Positions 24,601-39,000 of a stretch of DNA of 64,000 nt are shown in pieces. Source of the stretch: Chimonanthus salicifolius. Lineage: Eukaryota; Streptophyta; Magnoliopsida; Laurales; Calycanthaceae. The stretch is taken from contig CM023539.1 in assembly GCA_013350335.1 (NCBI GenBank), forward strand, positions 34,148,631 to 34,212,630, written 5' to 3'. Position 1 is the stretch's first letter, and every line of letters begins with the position of its first letter. The position numbers and the translations under genes were made by a program. Under the pieces are notes generated by a model. The model saw only the letters and a program-made list of their open reading frames with translations. It was not told the DNA's origin and did not search any database.

Positions 24601-26970
24601 TAAGGGCAAGGAGAGCCCTTTGCTCAGTAAGTAATCATCCTACACTATAGCACCTTGCGATCCTACCTCATTCAGTTCTTTGATGCTTGTCTATAATGCA
24701 GCAAGCTTGGCTTCAACGGCAGAGCTGGGACATAGAGGGCCTGTCTACTTGACAATGAAGCTTCCAAAGCATTTTGGATCAGCTCACCAAATCAGCCTTA
24801 CCATTTGACCTGTCACTGCTTCCATCAGAACTCAGCTTGAGCTGGCTCTCCTTTTTAGGAGTCCAGACCATCTTTTCTTTGCGCTGAACTGGCAAAAATT
24901 TCTTGTCTCAGCCCACCCTCTCATAATATCAGGATACTAGTCCACCCTAAACCATCCCAAAGCTGTAAGCCATGAGGCAACTTTAAATTTCAGTCTCAAT
25001 AATGAAGTGGACTTCTTTGACCTTTCCCTTAAGAATTCTGTTATAACATGCCCACTTTGATCTGACTTGTGCTGAATGAACATGTATGGATAACTTGTAT
25101 ACATAAGGGCAGATTTTTTTTTTCTGCAGATATCTGAAATATTAGTGAAAAATTTCAGACCACCTTTGGAAGGGGTACCAAAATATAAATATTACTGAAA
25201 TATTGGGTTTTTAGAAATATCAGAAGACCAATATGGGCTGAAATTTCAGTTTCCCATTTTTTAGCAGAAAAAGTACTTAACTTAGAACCCAGAGGGGTTG
25301 GAGTGATGACCAAGAACCCAACTTAGGAAGCAGGAGTCTTGAGTTCGACTCCCACTCTACCCAAAGGGCCACTTCCCATAGAGTTGCCTGGTGTGTTGGG
25401 TAGGGAGGCTTGCACATGCCCTGAGGATTAGCTAGGTGCTCTAAGAGGCTTGGACACCTTGGTCATAAAAAAAACCCCTACTTAACTCAGAATTATAGGA
25501 TTCTGATCATAGAAAGCTAATAGCCTTTTGTTTTTTGAAATCTATGGGGAAAAGCATAAATAAATATCAGTGAGTAGTTCTTTTGTGATGAATCGATAAT
25601 CAGTTCCATGCATTTGATTGTTTGAGTAGAGGTCCAATTTTCCTGATGAGTCATGTTTTTCTTGAACTGATTTCACATCCAGTTGCCGGAGATTCTTCAT
25701 CCAATTTATGCATTGGCAGATTTCATTGCTTACTGATGATGCTAGCTCAGTGCACTTTTGATGGCTCAGTTACTAGAGACCACTTGCATTCTATTTTATT
25801 TTATAGTCACGTGATCTTGAGAATGCTAATGGAAGAGGAGAGGAGAATTAGAAGAACAAAGAATAAGGAGTAAGAAGAGAGAAGACTTGATGGAGCAAAC
25901 AAACGAAGATGACAATGACAATGTGCATATGCTGGTGATGCTGACATTGGTGGTATGATGGAGCTTCCTAATTTCTGGTACAGGGGTTGCTTCCAGATGT
26001 TGGGAAAGAATCTAGGGGTCTGTTTGGATTAAGAGAAGGTAGGAGAGACTAGGGGATTCTCCTCGAAGTAAACAGTACAAAGGCAACATCACACCACCAC
26101 TATGTTATCCTACTTGGGAAAAAATGGTTTCTACCATGTCCATAGTAGGAAAAACTTTATTACTAGTTTCTAGTAAAATTTTTCGACAATTGTACGGACA
26201 ATAGAATCCCTTACATTCTTTCATCTGAACTTTTTCCCAATCCAAACAAAGTCTAAAGCTTCGTTTAATAACCAGAGGGCCTAGGTTTTTCATACCTTTT
26301 TTATATTTTTAATTTTAGGGGGGTCATTAGAGTTTGACTCACGAACCTCAAAAAGATAACTCCTTTAGTCAAAGTTTCTTGAGTTTGACTCGCAACTCGA
26401 ACGATTTTAACAACACTGGATGTGCTAATGGAGGAGGAGGAAGTGAAACAAAGAAGGTGAAAGAGGAGAGAAGACTTGAGGAAGCAAGCATAAGAAGATG
26501 ACAATGGTAATGTACATAATGATGACATTGATGGTAGGAGAAGGTGACGATGGAGCCTGCTTAATGCGAGGTGCGTATTAAGCAAGGGATGCTTCCAGAT
26601 GCTGTTGGGAGAAGAAATGCTTCAAATTTTGATTATTTTCACTATTCAATGTTTAACCTCCATTGAAACTATCTATGCACTAAGTTGCATGGATACAATT
26701 GTGAGTGTCAAAGTTTGACATGGGTGCGAGGTGCGTAGTACACAAATAAAAAAAAGACTTAGGGACTTGGCACCAAATTTATACAAATTTAAATTTATTT
26801 TAATTGAAAATAATGCGTGAAAATAACATCAATGGAAAATAATGGACTATTTTTACTCTAAACTATCAAGTGACAAACACATAAAGATTTTAATTAGGTT
26901 ACCAGTTTCTTACCTGGCCGGTGGTTTAGAACCTGAGTTCTGCCTGCCGTGTGATGGGTTCGAACTTTGG

Positions 26971-27011
<41 letters not shown>

Positions 27012-30000
27012 TGCTGAACAAAAAAAAAAAAAGAAGATTTTAATTAGGTTTCAAGAGGAGAAAGGTGTGATTCATCTTAGGAACAGTGTTAAAAGTACTA
27101 GAAGAGTCCATGAAGAATCTGTGAAAAGTGTAATTTGAGTGTGGGTGTCTGACTTGGTGCAAGTGTCCTACATGAGTGCCTCACATAATTTGAAGAGTCC
27201 ATGTAATATAGTCTATACAAACATGCCCCTACATATGTTTTTCTTCTGCTTTGTTTTTTCTTCTTTGTCAGATAGATAGATAGATTGAAAGCCACCAATG
27301 ACAGCTTATCACTTTATTAGTGTCTGAATAGAGTGACTATCGCCGGGTGCCTAATCTAGAAAGCTTTGTGAGCCTAGTAGACCCCATCAACATACCACAT
27401 GTTACACTCTAACCAGACCTCCAGTAACTGATACTGAACCATTATCTTCCTTAAATCTTTTTATTCTAGGTGCTGCTCAAATTATCTTATTTAAATTTTT
27501 TTAATTCTTGTGTGGGTGTATGTATGTGTCTTAAACTAATGACTAGTTAGACATTATTATTCCTTTGCAGTTATCTCCAACAACGTGCTGCAGCTTGCAA
27601 GTCTTTTTCTTATGAGGTGAGATTCTATTTATTCTAGAGATTCTTTGGGACTGCAAAATTATCTTGAAATATGTCTGATTAATTCTATGATGTGGTTAAT
27701 AGGATTAAGTTACCGTGACATGCAAATTATGTCCCATTTTAAAACCCTTCCCCCAACAGAAAAAAATTCTTTGATTTGGCCGTGTAATCATGAAAAGCAC
27801 AAGTTATTTTCTTGTGTGTGTGTGTGCGATTGCACCAAAAAATAAAAAGAGTGACTTTGATTTTACCATGATATCATGACAAGGACAAGTTATTTTCTTT
27901 TGTACGTCTGTAAAAAAAAGAAAAGAAAAAAAGACTTTAATTTGGCCATCTAATCATGAAAACCACGTCTTTTCTGTGTGTGTGTGTGGTTAAGGTCTTC
28001 TTTCTTCAATTTGGGCTTGAAAAGGTCCACTTAAGAGGCCCATTTGCTACAAATAAGGGATTGTGTAACGTGCCTAACGTGCCTCTGAGTTGTCCAGCTG
28101 GGTTCGGATCAGCTGGGATCGGTTATAGATCAATTTTGGATTGCCTTGAGTTGTCGTGATAGGGCTTATCCCATATAGAGTTTGCTTATTTGTGTCTCTT
28201 GTTTGAATTTGAATTTTATTCCTTGTAATCAGCTACTCCTTGTAATCAGCTGAGATTGTTGCAACCCATCGGGTGGCAATCTCTTTATTTAGAGTCCAAT
28301 ATGAATAAGAAAGGCATGGAAATTGATCTCTAAAAACTAGCTAAGGAGGGTGGGTTCCTAGAAATTACCCAACTGTGTTTACTTTCTTCCGTTCTTCTTC
28401 CAAACGACGCACAGAGTGACTCTGTGATCCGTGGCTCACAGCGAAAACCAGCAGGTTCTCCGCAAGGTATCAGAGCAAGGTTTCGCATTTGATGGCAGAG
28501 GCTACTCGGAATGCGAAGATCGACGAAATGATGCACCTCTTGAGGGAATCTATGACAACACAAGCTAGTAGGATGGATGCATTGGCTAATCGATTGGCTA
28601 CAATGGACAACCGATTGTGTATAGTAGACTCTCGACTGGATGGCATATCCCAGGTTCGAACCGATGGAGATTCATCCCATTCTAGTGGCAGGTGGATCCC
28701 AATCCGACCACGATAACAAAACTTCTCGGTTGGACTTTCCTCGATTTGACGGATCCGACCCTTCCGGATGGGTCTACAGAGCGGACCAGGTCTTCCTTCA
28801 CCAGCAGACCCCCGTGTCGTAGAAGTTGCTGGTGGCTTCCTTCCATTTGGAGGGAAAGGCTCTACAATGGTTCAGGTGATGGAGAGATCCAATGCAATAA
28901 CCAGTTTGGATGATTTCACGCATGGACTCATGGTACAGTTTGGACCATCACCTTACACCGACGCCACTTCATCCCTTACCAAGCTACGCCAAACAGGTTC
29001 AGTGGAGGATTATCAGACTCGGTTCGAAGAGCTTGCAAACCAAACTGAAGGGATCCACGAGCCTTTCATGGTGAGTTGTTTTTTGGGTGGTCTAAGGGAA
29101 GACTTCCAACTTATTTTAAGAAAGGAAGAACTCTATATAAGCATTGTAATAGAGAGATTGATCAATGAAGAATTCAGATTTTGCCTTACACGAATTTGAG
29201 TGTTGGTTTTTTTGTGGAGAGAATCCATGGAACTCTGGTGAGATATTGGAGAGGCAAGAGGCCTTGGCATGAGGCCACATCTTGTTCAGGTACGATTCAT
29301 CTTCTTCCTTCTCTCTTTTCCTTTTCTTTTCGTACAGCCCCAACCCTTTTGCTACCGTGAGTCCCATAAGCCAATCTCCTTACTGCCCTTTGTTGCTGCT
29401 ACCTTTCTAGATCCTTCCCAAGTCCTTCTTTAGCCTATACAACCATTGCCAACCCTTGTAGAGCCTTCCCAGCTTGCCGCCATTCCCAGATCTTCACATA
29501 GTTGTTGTCGTTTCCCCCCAGAGCCCCTTTCTTTACTCCCGTGACCCACAAACCAGTCCCTTGTTGCCGCCGTTCCCATACAAAGTCCCTCTCCTTGTCT
29601 TTGTGACCCCTATTAATCCATTCTCTTGATGCACCTTACCCTTATTTTGTTATTTAAAACCATATGCCCATCTAAAATCCGATATGCCCCTTTCATTAAA
29701 AATCATTCCACTCCTTTTATTTAAGTTTTCATGTACATGCTTACATTAGATTTCAAGGATATTTGCATGATTATGTGTGGTAATTTTATATTAATTAATT
29801 GCGTATATTAATTGATATTCAATTTCAGTCCATTTTAGCTTTAGGGTGCATTATTTTTCATCCCTTTTAATCTTTAGTGAATCAATCACATTTAGGCATT
29901 TAGGGTTACCCTATTAGTTGCACTGTCATTTGCTTGAATTCGAGGTCGAACTGTTTTTCAGATGGGGAGTTTGATGCGGAGCATCTCGTGCCTCATGCTA

Positions 30001-33000
30001 TTTCTGTGCTTTCTTAGTTATTTTCGTGTGTTTCTTTTATTTTTACTATTTCCATGTTTAGCTTGTAGTTTCTTTTTAGCAAAGGGTATTAATCTTAGCA
30101 AGGGCATATTGGGTATGTGTTTTGTAAGCTTTTATATAAGGCCCTCTCATTGTAATCGAACGGCAGACTAATGAATAAGATTATATTGTTTTCGCAAAAT
30201 ACCTCTCGAAGGTGCCGTTGAGTTGGTGGAGAGAATCCACGGAGCGTGAAGCCAGGTACCTTCTTTTATCTTATCTCTGTCTTCTCTTCTCTCTCTCCAT
30301 CTTCTCTTTTACTGGAAAAAACCTTCTCACGCTCATATCCGAACCCAAGTATCCCCTTTACAGCCCATCCTCTTGTTTTCGCCCCCTCCAAGCATTCCTT
30401 GTTTCCACCAATCCCATACAAACCCAGTCCCACAGTGTCGCCACTTCCTAATACCCCCTCCCTGTGTTTTCGTTTCCCTCTAAAGCCCCTTTCCTTGTTG
30501 CCGCAACCCTTGTAGTCCTCCTCCTATGTGCCGCCACCTCCAAATCTTCTCTTTGCTGCTATCGTGACCTTCAAATACTCCTCCCTCTACCTTCGTTTCC
30601 GCCTCCCACCTTTCTTCTTTTCGTTTTGACCATTCGGATCCCCTCTTTATGTGAAGCCCTTTTTTCTTCACTACTTCCATCCGTATCCCCTCTTTATGTG
30701 AAGCCCTTTTTCTTCACTACTTCCATCCGTATCCCCTCTTTTATTTCCTTGGAGACCTAAGCGACACATGTGCCTAAGTTCATGATTTAATAAACAAATA
30801 AGGAACCTTGCATCCAATGTCATGACTGTTTGACCCGATAATTGTTAGAATTGATTAGTTATTTTTTTTCCTTTATTCTCCATTGAACATATTAAATTCT
30901 TAGTATTTGAATATTTATTTGTGATTTTGTGGTAATTTTATATTCATTAGTTACATTTATTAATTGGAATTTAATTTCAGCCCATTTTAGTTTTAGGGTA
31001 CATTATTTTCATCATTTTTAATTTTTAGGGAACCAGATTAGGCATTTAAGGTTACCCTATCCCTTGTTCTGCGTCAAGGAGATTCATCACCAGTAGATGG
31101 AGGAGCCATCTCATTAAAGCTCTTATCCAAAAATTTCAATCTTTTTTCCCATTTTCTTCCTTATTTCCATTCATCACAAAAAAAAAAATAAAAATTGGGA
31201 TTGTTTATGCAAGATATGCTGCCTTTTGGTTTGTAACTCCTTCAAACCAACTCCACTGCTATTGCCCCTACCTTGGTTTCCATCTCACCCAGTGGGCCCC
31301 TTTGTTGTTGTTTTTACGGTGGCTGTTTGGGATGCCTGCGAACCCAGTTTTGGGTCATTTCTCTTAGATCTGCATGGAACCAGCTCTATTGCACATGGAT
31401 TTGCATCATTACAGTCGCCCCTACCTGTGTATTGCATATACGAAGCTTTTGCGTCATCTTGTGCTTAATGGGGCCCATTCTGCAGTCTTTTTCTTAGATC
31501 TGGCTGCCGTCGTCGCTTCTCTTTTTTTTTTTTATGTTGTTGTTCCTGAGTCTCATAAATAAATAAAATCCTCTCCATTCCTTTTGTTTGCCAAACGATC
31601 TCCCATTTGCTTCCAAGATCTAATTCTCTTGCCCTTTGACCTCTCATTTCAGAGATAGGTCCCCCCCCCCCCCCCCTTGAATTTTGTGGGTGGTTCATAG
31701 GGAAATCTCTGTTTGTTCCCTTAGATCTTCAGATTTGAACCTAAAATCCCACAACTCTAGAATCAGTTTTGGCCCTACATCACATTTGTATGGCGCAATT
31801 TCAAGTTTGAATGCTAGTGGAACCCTCTGAGACCCATGTTTGGTCTCGTTGTATAACGCCCTTTCCCTCCAGCACAATATTGTCCGCTATGGGTCCACAG
31901 GCGGGACCGGCACTTTTTTGCATTGGAGAGCCCACTTAGTGAGACACTCCAAAACGTGTTGTGCTTAAAGGGGAAAGCATTCAAGCTTATATACCAGGTG
32001 AATTCATCACCAACTGGCGATGTGGGACAAGGAGAGCACGCCCAGCGCCCAACCTGGCTATTTTTTCTCCAGGTTGGGACGATCCAGACTTCAAGGCCCC
32101 TCTCTGAGGCGAGGTATTACAATCTACCCCCCTTAAAGCCAGAGCCGTCCCTGGCTCTGCACACTACAATCAAGCATACACCTCTAGGCAGAGAGTTGAA
32201 CTGTTCTCTGATACTATTTGTAATGCCTCGTCCCTCCATCATAATATTGTCCGCTATGGGTCCACAGGTGGAACCCGCACTGCTTTGCATTGGGGAACCC
32301 ACCTAGTGAGACACCCCAAAATGTGTTGTGCTTAAAGGAGGAAGCATCCAAGCTTATATACCAGGGGAATTCATCACCAACTGGCGATGTGGGACAAGGA
32401 AAACACGCCCAACGCCCAACGTGGCTATTTTTTCTCCAGGTTGGGATGCTCCAAACTTCAAGGCCCCCCTCTGGACGGGGTATTACACGTTGAGATATGA
32501 TTTATTAAAGATGTATTTCCAATTATGGTTGTAATGTTTTTCACATGTCTTAATTCTATGGTTGACTAAAAGTTCTCATTGATTGTAATTGATTTATACT
32601 TTCCTTGTCTGTCGCCTTAATTAGCTCTTTGTATTCTATATATTTGCATTCTATTTAGTGAATACAAGATATAGAAAAATGATTCCTCTCACTTCTCTTT
32701 TTCCGAATATTATTTTCAACACATATTGCTTGTTTCTTTTGAGATGTTTTGGCAGTCGTAGAGCTGCAGAAATGTTATTCATCAATAAAACTAGTGGATA
32801 ACCGGTGGTATACAGGAGATTATTATAGTCGAGCTAATCTAATTGGTCTTGCTTTTCCCATAGTTAGACCATTTTAAGTGCATCTCTGTATGGATCTGAT
32901 AAAATAACTCCACTTATCTCTGCTTCTGAATTCTTCTCAAGATTCTTTACATTTTTTATTTATTCCAAACTCTCTATCTTGCAAATGGGCCAGGTCATGG

Positions 33001-36000
33001 CCTGAGTCTCGCTTTCTACAGGGTGGATATGAACTGAGATTTTATGCTCGGTTTGACCCAGAGAGCTAAATAACTTATGGCCTAGCCTGGCCTGACAACT
33101 TCAACACAAATGGGTTGCACAATTTATGAATTCTCGGGAACTAGCCATTTCTTTTAGGGCCGCGAGCTGGACAGGCTTTAGCTTGGCTTGGCTGATAAGA
33201 AATGGTCTGGGTTTCTACTAGCTCTGTCCAGCAGATCGGCCCATCGGCGAATCTACATGTTGCATGATTTCATCAAAGCGAGATGTGCAATTTGCATGAT
33301 GAATCTGTTTAATTTTGTCTTTCTTTTGGGAATCAATGCTTTTATCCTTGGATCTTTGGAGTGTCATAATTGGTTTTCTTCGTTTAACAGGTGTTGATAG
33401 TTGATGATGGGAGTACTGATGGGACGGCCAAAGTGGCCTTTGATTTTGTGAGGAAGCATACAATTGATAATGTAAGGGTTATTCTTCTTGGAAAAAATCA
33501 CGGAAAGGGAGAAGCTATTAGAAAAGTGAGTTTTCATTGACCTTGATCAGTTATATGTTTATATCAAATTAATACTGTTCAGTGTTCACAATTGTTCATT
33601 GGTCACCAGTTGTCTGGCTGTTGGCTTGTTCAGACGCATTCACAAACTTCACTATTTCTGATGCAAGTCTAACTACAGTCAATATTGGTGGGAACCCAAC
33701 TTTCACAAAGGTGATCTAAGAATACCATAATCTGTACATTCTGCTTGATGACCTCATTGTGGACCTTTATTTAGGAGGCCCCAAGTGGATGTATCAAGGG
33801 CCAGAATGTCATGAATTGGATGTCATTCCAGTTTTGCAGTTACAATCATTTTGCCAGTGAGTTTGCGATCCAAGTCACAAGATGTTTTGCCATTATTTAG
33901 TATCTTCCCAAATAGTGGTCCAAACCATGGGGATCATGTCGGGAATCTTACTTGAGTGGAGGCATCATACATCTGAGCTGGGAAGCTCATGTTAGATATC
34001 CACTGCTTTAAGATTCTCAATGATTATTCCACCAGTTAAGTCTTGCTCTATGCTTTTTCTCTTAGAAACAGCAATTGATTTAAGCTCTTTGATTCTGTGA
34101 AAGCATTGTAAAACAGGGAATGCTCCACTCCCGTGGGAAATTGTTGCTCATGCTGGATGCTGATGGGGCAACAAAGGTTTCTGACATGGAAAAACTTGAA
34201 TCTGAGGTCTGTCTTATTCATTGTTAGCCACATTGTTTTTGTGTATTCTCAAACTTCTTGTTTTGTCTCTTTTGTTGATAGAATTCTAGACATTGTCTTT
34301 GTGCATTTGCAAAATTTCATTAGCTGTTACACGGAAAATAATGAGAAAGAAGCATATTTATAAAGTGTTCTGTCTCATTTATTGTCCCCATGTTGTTATT
34401 TAGGTATCCTCTTTTGCTTTTCCTTTAGATAAGAAACAAAGCAAACTCTAATTTCTTTTGTGTCTTCTATCAGATGCATTTATTGGCTGAAAAGGACTCT
34501 CAGTCAGGATCTGTCACATGTGGCAATTCAAGTGCAGGAATTTCTGACACTGCAGTTGTGGCTTTTGGTTCTCGTGCTCATCTTGAGAAGAAGGCCCTTG
34601 CTACGGTTTGTTTTTCTTATTTTGTCTTTGTCAGGGGTACCAGCAACTGGCATGGTATGCGCTGGATCAGGTTGGGCTACGGTAGCTTATTTTATCTCAT
34701 GTCTGGCAATCATAAACAGGCATGGAGCCCAGTCTTGGCTATGCCTAGTAGAAACAGAAAGTCATCAACCTTGCCATGATAAGTCTGATTCATAATCTGG
34801 CCCATGTTATAGGTTTATGTAGGACCAACTGGCCTAAAACTAAGATCCAAGCCCAACCATGGAAGGACAGCTAGCTTTATCCATTGCCGGTTGTACTCTT
34901 CATAAGATCTTAATTGTCATTTCTGCTTCTGAATGATTTGCACCAACATTATGTTTCAGCGGAAGTGGTACAGAAATTTTCTCATGAAGGGCTTCCACCT
35001 TGTGGTTCTCATGACTGCTGGTCCAGGAATCCGTGATACTCAGGTAATAGTTGCTTTGTAGATGGCTTCTCTCTTTTTATCAAGATGCATTTTTATTTTT
35101 TATTTGTTGAACTCTGACCATGTTTTCCTGGCCCTTAAAATTCAAAATAATGTTTATGCACTTAAAATTCAAAATAATGTTTATGCATTGCAATCTTTAC
35201 ATATATTGCAGTGTGGTTTTAAGATGTTCACGAGGGCAGCTGCTCGGAAGCTTTTCACGAACATTCATTTGAAAAGGTATACAGATTGTGGTGAAAAGTG
35301 ATTGAGACATCTCTTTTGGTTTATACAGAGACATTATCCTTTTTTTTTTATGCTTTCTATTGTTTAAATGACCAAAGATAGTAGTGATAGAAACTTGTAA
35401 CTTCTCTATGCCAAGGCTGAACCAAGTTCTTATCGTGGTATTTTAATTATAAAATTGGTAAGCATTAAGCCTTTAAATTTAGTAATTTAAACTATAAAAT
35501 TGGTAAGAAAACTACAAAATTCACTTTAAGCGTTTAAATAAGTAGCTAAATGGTCGTTTACACCTCATCAAATGTAGTTGGCCCTTTAGTATTTCAACTC
35601 AGGCTCCATTTGAATTTTCTAGGTTAGCTAAGCTTTAGCTTTTCCTGTCTTAGGTTCTTGGCGTGCTTTGGTTTCCCATGTGGTAGGGCACAATACATGC
35701 ATCTACCTGTCTTCCTTTTGGGAAGTGGGAACATTTACTCTATAATGTCTTGTACTCTCTACTACCCAGTTTCTTCCTTCTTTCATGGAGATTTACACAT
35801 TTGGAGATTTTCTTGGTCTGCTTTGGTTTTCCCATGTCATAGGGCATTGTGCATCTACTGTCTGCCTTTTGGAAGTAGGAACATTTACTTTATAATGTGT
35901 TGTACTCTGACGTACCCACTTTCTACCCTCTTTCAGGGAGATTAACACATTTGTAGAGTTATGTTAGTGGCTGTAAAAATGAGTCATTTCTATTATGGTG

Positions 36001-39000
36001 GTGTAAAATGAATCATTTCTGGCTTCTTACATCTGTCTATTGTATTTGCTCAAGTCTGATAGACTGCAACTTGAGACTGAGTATTAGCCTCTGATCATCA
36101 TCAGTGTGTTCTGGAGTTCTATTATAGTGGCCGTAAAAATGATCCAGTTCTATTATAATGACTTTAAAAATGTCATTTCTGCCTTGTTACTAGTGGTGCA
36201 AGTTGGACGGGTTGGGTTGGGTTGTAAACCAATTTGGGCTAGCCTGCAATGAAATTACAGGGCTCAACCTTAGAAACTAGTAACCACTTAAAATTTTGAT
36301 GGACTTGGTTGGGCATGTTTTAAGTGCTAGTTTGCACCATTTGATGGAAAACATAAGTATCTCATGCGAAAATAAGTCTCTTGAAATTTTGAACCTCGAA
36401 TTATATCCCCGCGAAAGGAATGTTTCAATTAAAAAGCCATCTAATCATTCGAATCTTTGTTGCGAAGTCTATAAATTATACGGCCCCTAGTTGAATCATA
36501 ACTACTTACTTCGATTTTGACTCTATCTCCTGGTAGTATCCGTATAAAACTCCGTCGGATCCTCCCCGAAACATAACCTAGAATCAGATCCTCATTATCT
36601 AGACGAACCCGGAACATACCGTTGGGAAGTGATTCAGTAATTAAACCTTCATGAATCAATTTTTGTTCTTTCATTCCAGGTAACCCCCTTGAAGTATCAA
36701 CTAATGGAGGAGGAGTGATATTAGACAATTCGTCTTTCCTCTCTTTTTCCAAAATAGCAAGTTACGGATCAAATTCGGATACTAGAAGGATCACCATATA
36801 TAACACAAAATTTCTCCTCCAATTCCTTCTAGTCGAGCTTCTCGATCTGTCATTATACCTTGAGAAGTAGAAAGAATTACGATCCCCATTCCACCTAAAA
36901 TCCTAGGAATTCGTTGATAATTGGAATAGATTCGTAGACCAGGTCGACTGATACGCTTTAAAATAGTTCTATATCTTCCTTTCCTAATCCATTGGGTCCA
37001 TTGTGGTCCCTACAAACCAAAGTTTGCATGGTCTCATTATTTGAGTTCCACATTGCCCTTTACAGAGTCACTTGTTAGCATCTGATTTGTCCAAAATCCG
37101 AAGTCTATGCTATTTCTTTTATTCCTTTCCAAACAACAAAAATGACAAACAACTTATATAGATCTCACTTTTCCTACAAAAAATGCAAGCCATAAAAAAT
37201 TGTAGTTTTGAAATATCAAACTGAAGCACTATCAGGTATCCAATATTGATCTTCCCAAAGTCTTTAAGATCATAATAAAAAAGAGGAGAAAAAGAAGAAA
37301 TATAAGGATGCACGGAAGAAAATAGAAGGGCAGAAATGGCAGAAAAATATGGAGCGAAATAAGAAATGAAAGGAAAAAAAACAGCTTTCAATTGAAGAAA
37401 TTTACCTATGCCATCCAACTAGTCCCCTTTTTTTTTTAAAATATACTTTACCTTATTGATAATCTAACCATATTGATTGAAAGTGAACTTTATGAGCTAC
37501 AAGTGGATCAAATTTTAGACTCTAGCTCAATTTTTGCCACTTGATTTTAACAATCGAAATCATTAGGTGTCCTCAAAACAAATTCAGTGACACTTGGTGA
37601 TTTTGACCATTGATGTGAAGTAGCTAAAAATTTACGATTAAAATTTAGTCCACCTATAGCTCATCAAGTCTATTTTTAATCCGTCTGACGACTTTCTATA
37701 TATAGAGAGAGAGATTCATTTGTCCCTGGCATTTGAGATTATTATTGACGTACATTAGCTCTCAATTACTCATTTAAACTCTTTTCATTAAGTTAATTTT
37801 GATACTAAAGATATCACTTTTAATTTCCCGGTCGAGCCTATGAAATTTGAAACCTAGCTGCATGGATTCATATACCAACATTTTATTTAAATTAATTTGA
37901 TTAACTAAACATTTAGAAATAAAAATGTCATTTGACTAAAGAAATAAGTGAAATCAATAATTCAAATCATGTTATATATGCCTTCTATTTTATGTTCATA
38001 TATTGTTATATTAGTGTTCAGAAATGACCAATGAGATTGATATTTATCATATGTGACTTATCCAGGACTCTAATTTAGTGGTGACTTTGGTTCTCACTTA
38101 ACCACCATTTATTTATTGAAATGGACTTGATGACCATTTATTGTTTTAGTATCCCCAAGAGTCTCCTTGAGCTACATGAGCATTGTCCATGGCCTCTCCA
38201 GATATCTATAGCTAACATGCAATAAACCTTTTAATGGTGCTATTCTACCATTCAGTTTAAATAGGCAACACATTATTTCTGTAAACAATATAATTTAAGT
38301 GTCTGGGATGCTAAAATTGGAATTGCGTCATAGAATTTCTTTATCTATGGTTTCTTTTTACCAAATTTTCTTTGGTAAATTTCTTTGGCTTTTAAAATTG
38401 TGCACGTGTTTGATTTGCAAATAAAATACTGGCATGTTTTCTCATAAGCTCCAAAATCTTAGCCACATCCATATGTCTAGAAGGGGGGATGCTATTCTTA
38501 CCCTGTACTATAACCTTTTCTGTCCTCATGCTCACTTCATAAATCACAATTGGTTGGCTTTTAGGACTTAATAAGACACCAGTCAAATAGCTTGCCGGCA
38601 TTGGTTATAAAAGAATGCAACTTGAGGGCAAGTTTAGCATTTTCCTTCTAGAAAGTGAATGGATGTGAAGCTAAGACTAAAAGAAAGAAATTTGACTTTC
38701 ACCTTTTTGTTTCATGGCATTTCATCCAATGGTTGAAATTTTTGATGGACCTAAATTTTAGGATAAGATAAATTGAAGGGGCTGAAATTTCATCTGGTGG
38801 ATTGAAATTCCCTCTAAAAATTCCACATAATCCCGTTTGTGGAATGCCATGGAAAACTTTAACATTTCATAACTCAGTAGACCTTTTTTTTTTTTAAGAC
38901 CAAGGACCTAGGCGTCTTTCCTTGACTAATCGTTGGGGCATATGTAAACCTCCTAAGCCGTACACTCCGGATATAGAACAATGAAGAATGACCCTTTTTG

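Larger units (their letters stand above)
36376..36988 (-). other. Nuclear insertion of plastid DNA (infA-rps8 region) in ALG5 intron 10
   Basis: About 610 bases carry the plastid gene order infA then rps8, read on the minus strand with their native spacer. Both ends stop inside plastid sequence, and the flanks are ordinary intron DNA. Reading frames are still clean, so the transfer is probably not very old. Borders are approximate (plus or minus 30 bases). Confidence 0.85.

Noticed and set aside
36205..36345. Another TAGGGCTGCAAC-type MITE in ALG5 intron 10
   Set aside because: TGGTGCAAG words face each other, but no 8-bp duplication was found and the inverted ends match only briefly.
36441..36674. 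infA as a functional nuclear gene
   Set aside because: It has plastid codon context and spacer, no transit peptide, and is antisense in an intron next to a truncated rps8. It is a plastid DNA insertion.
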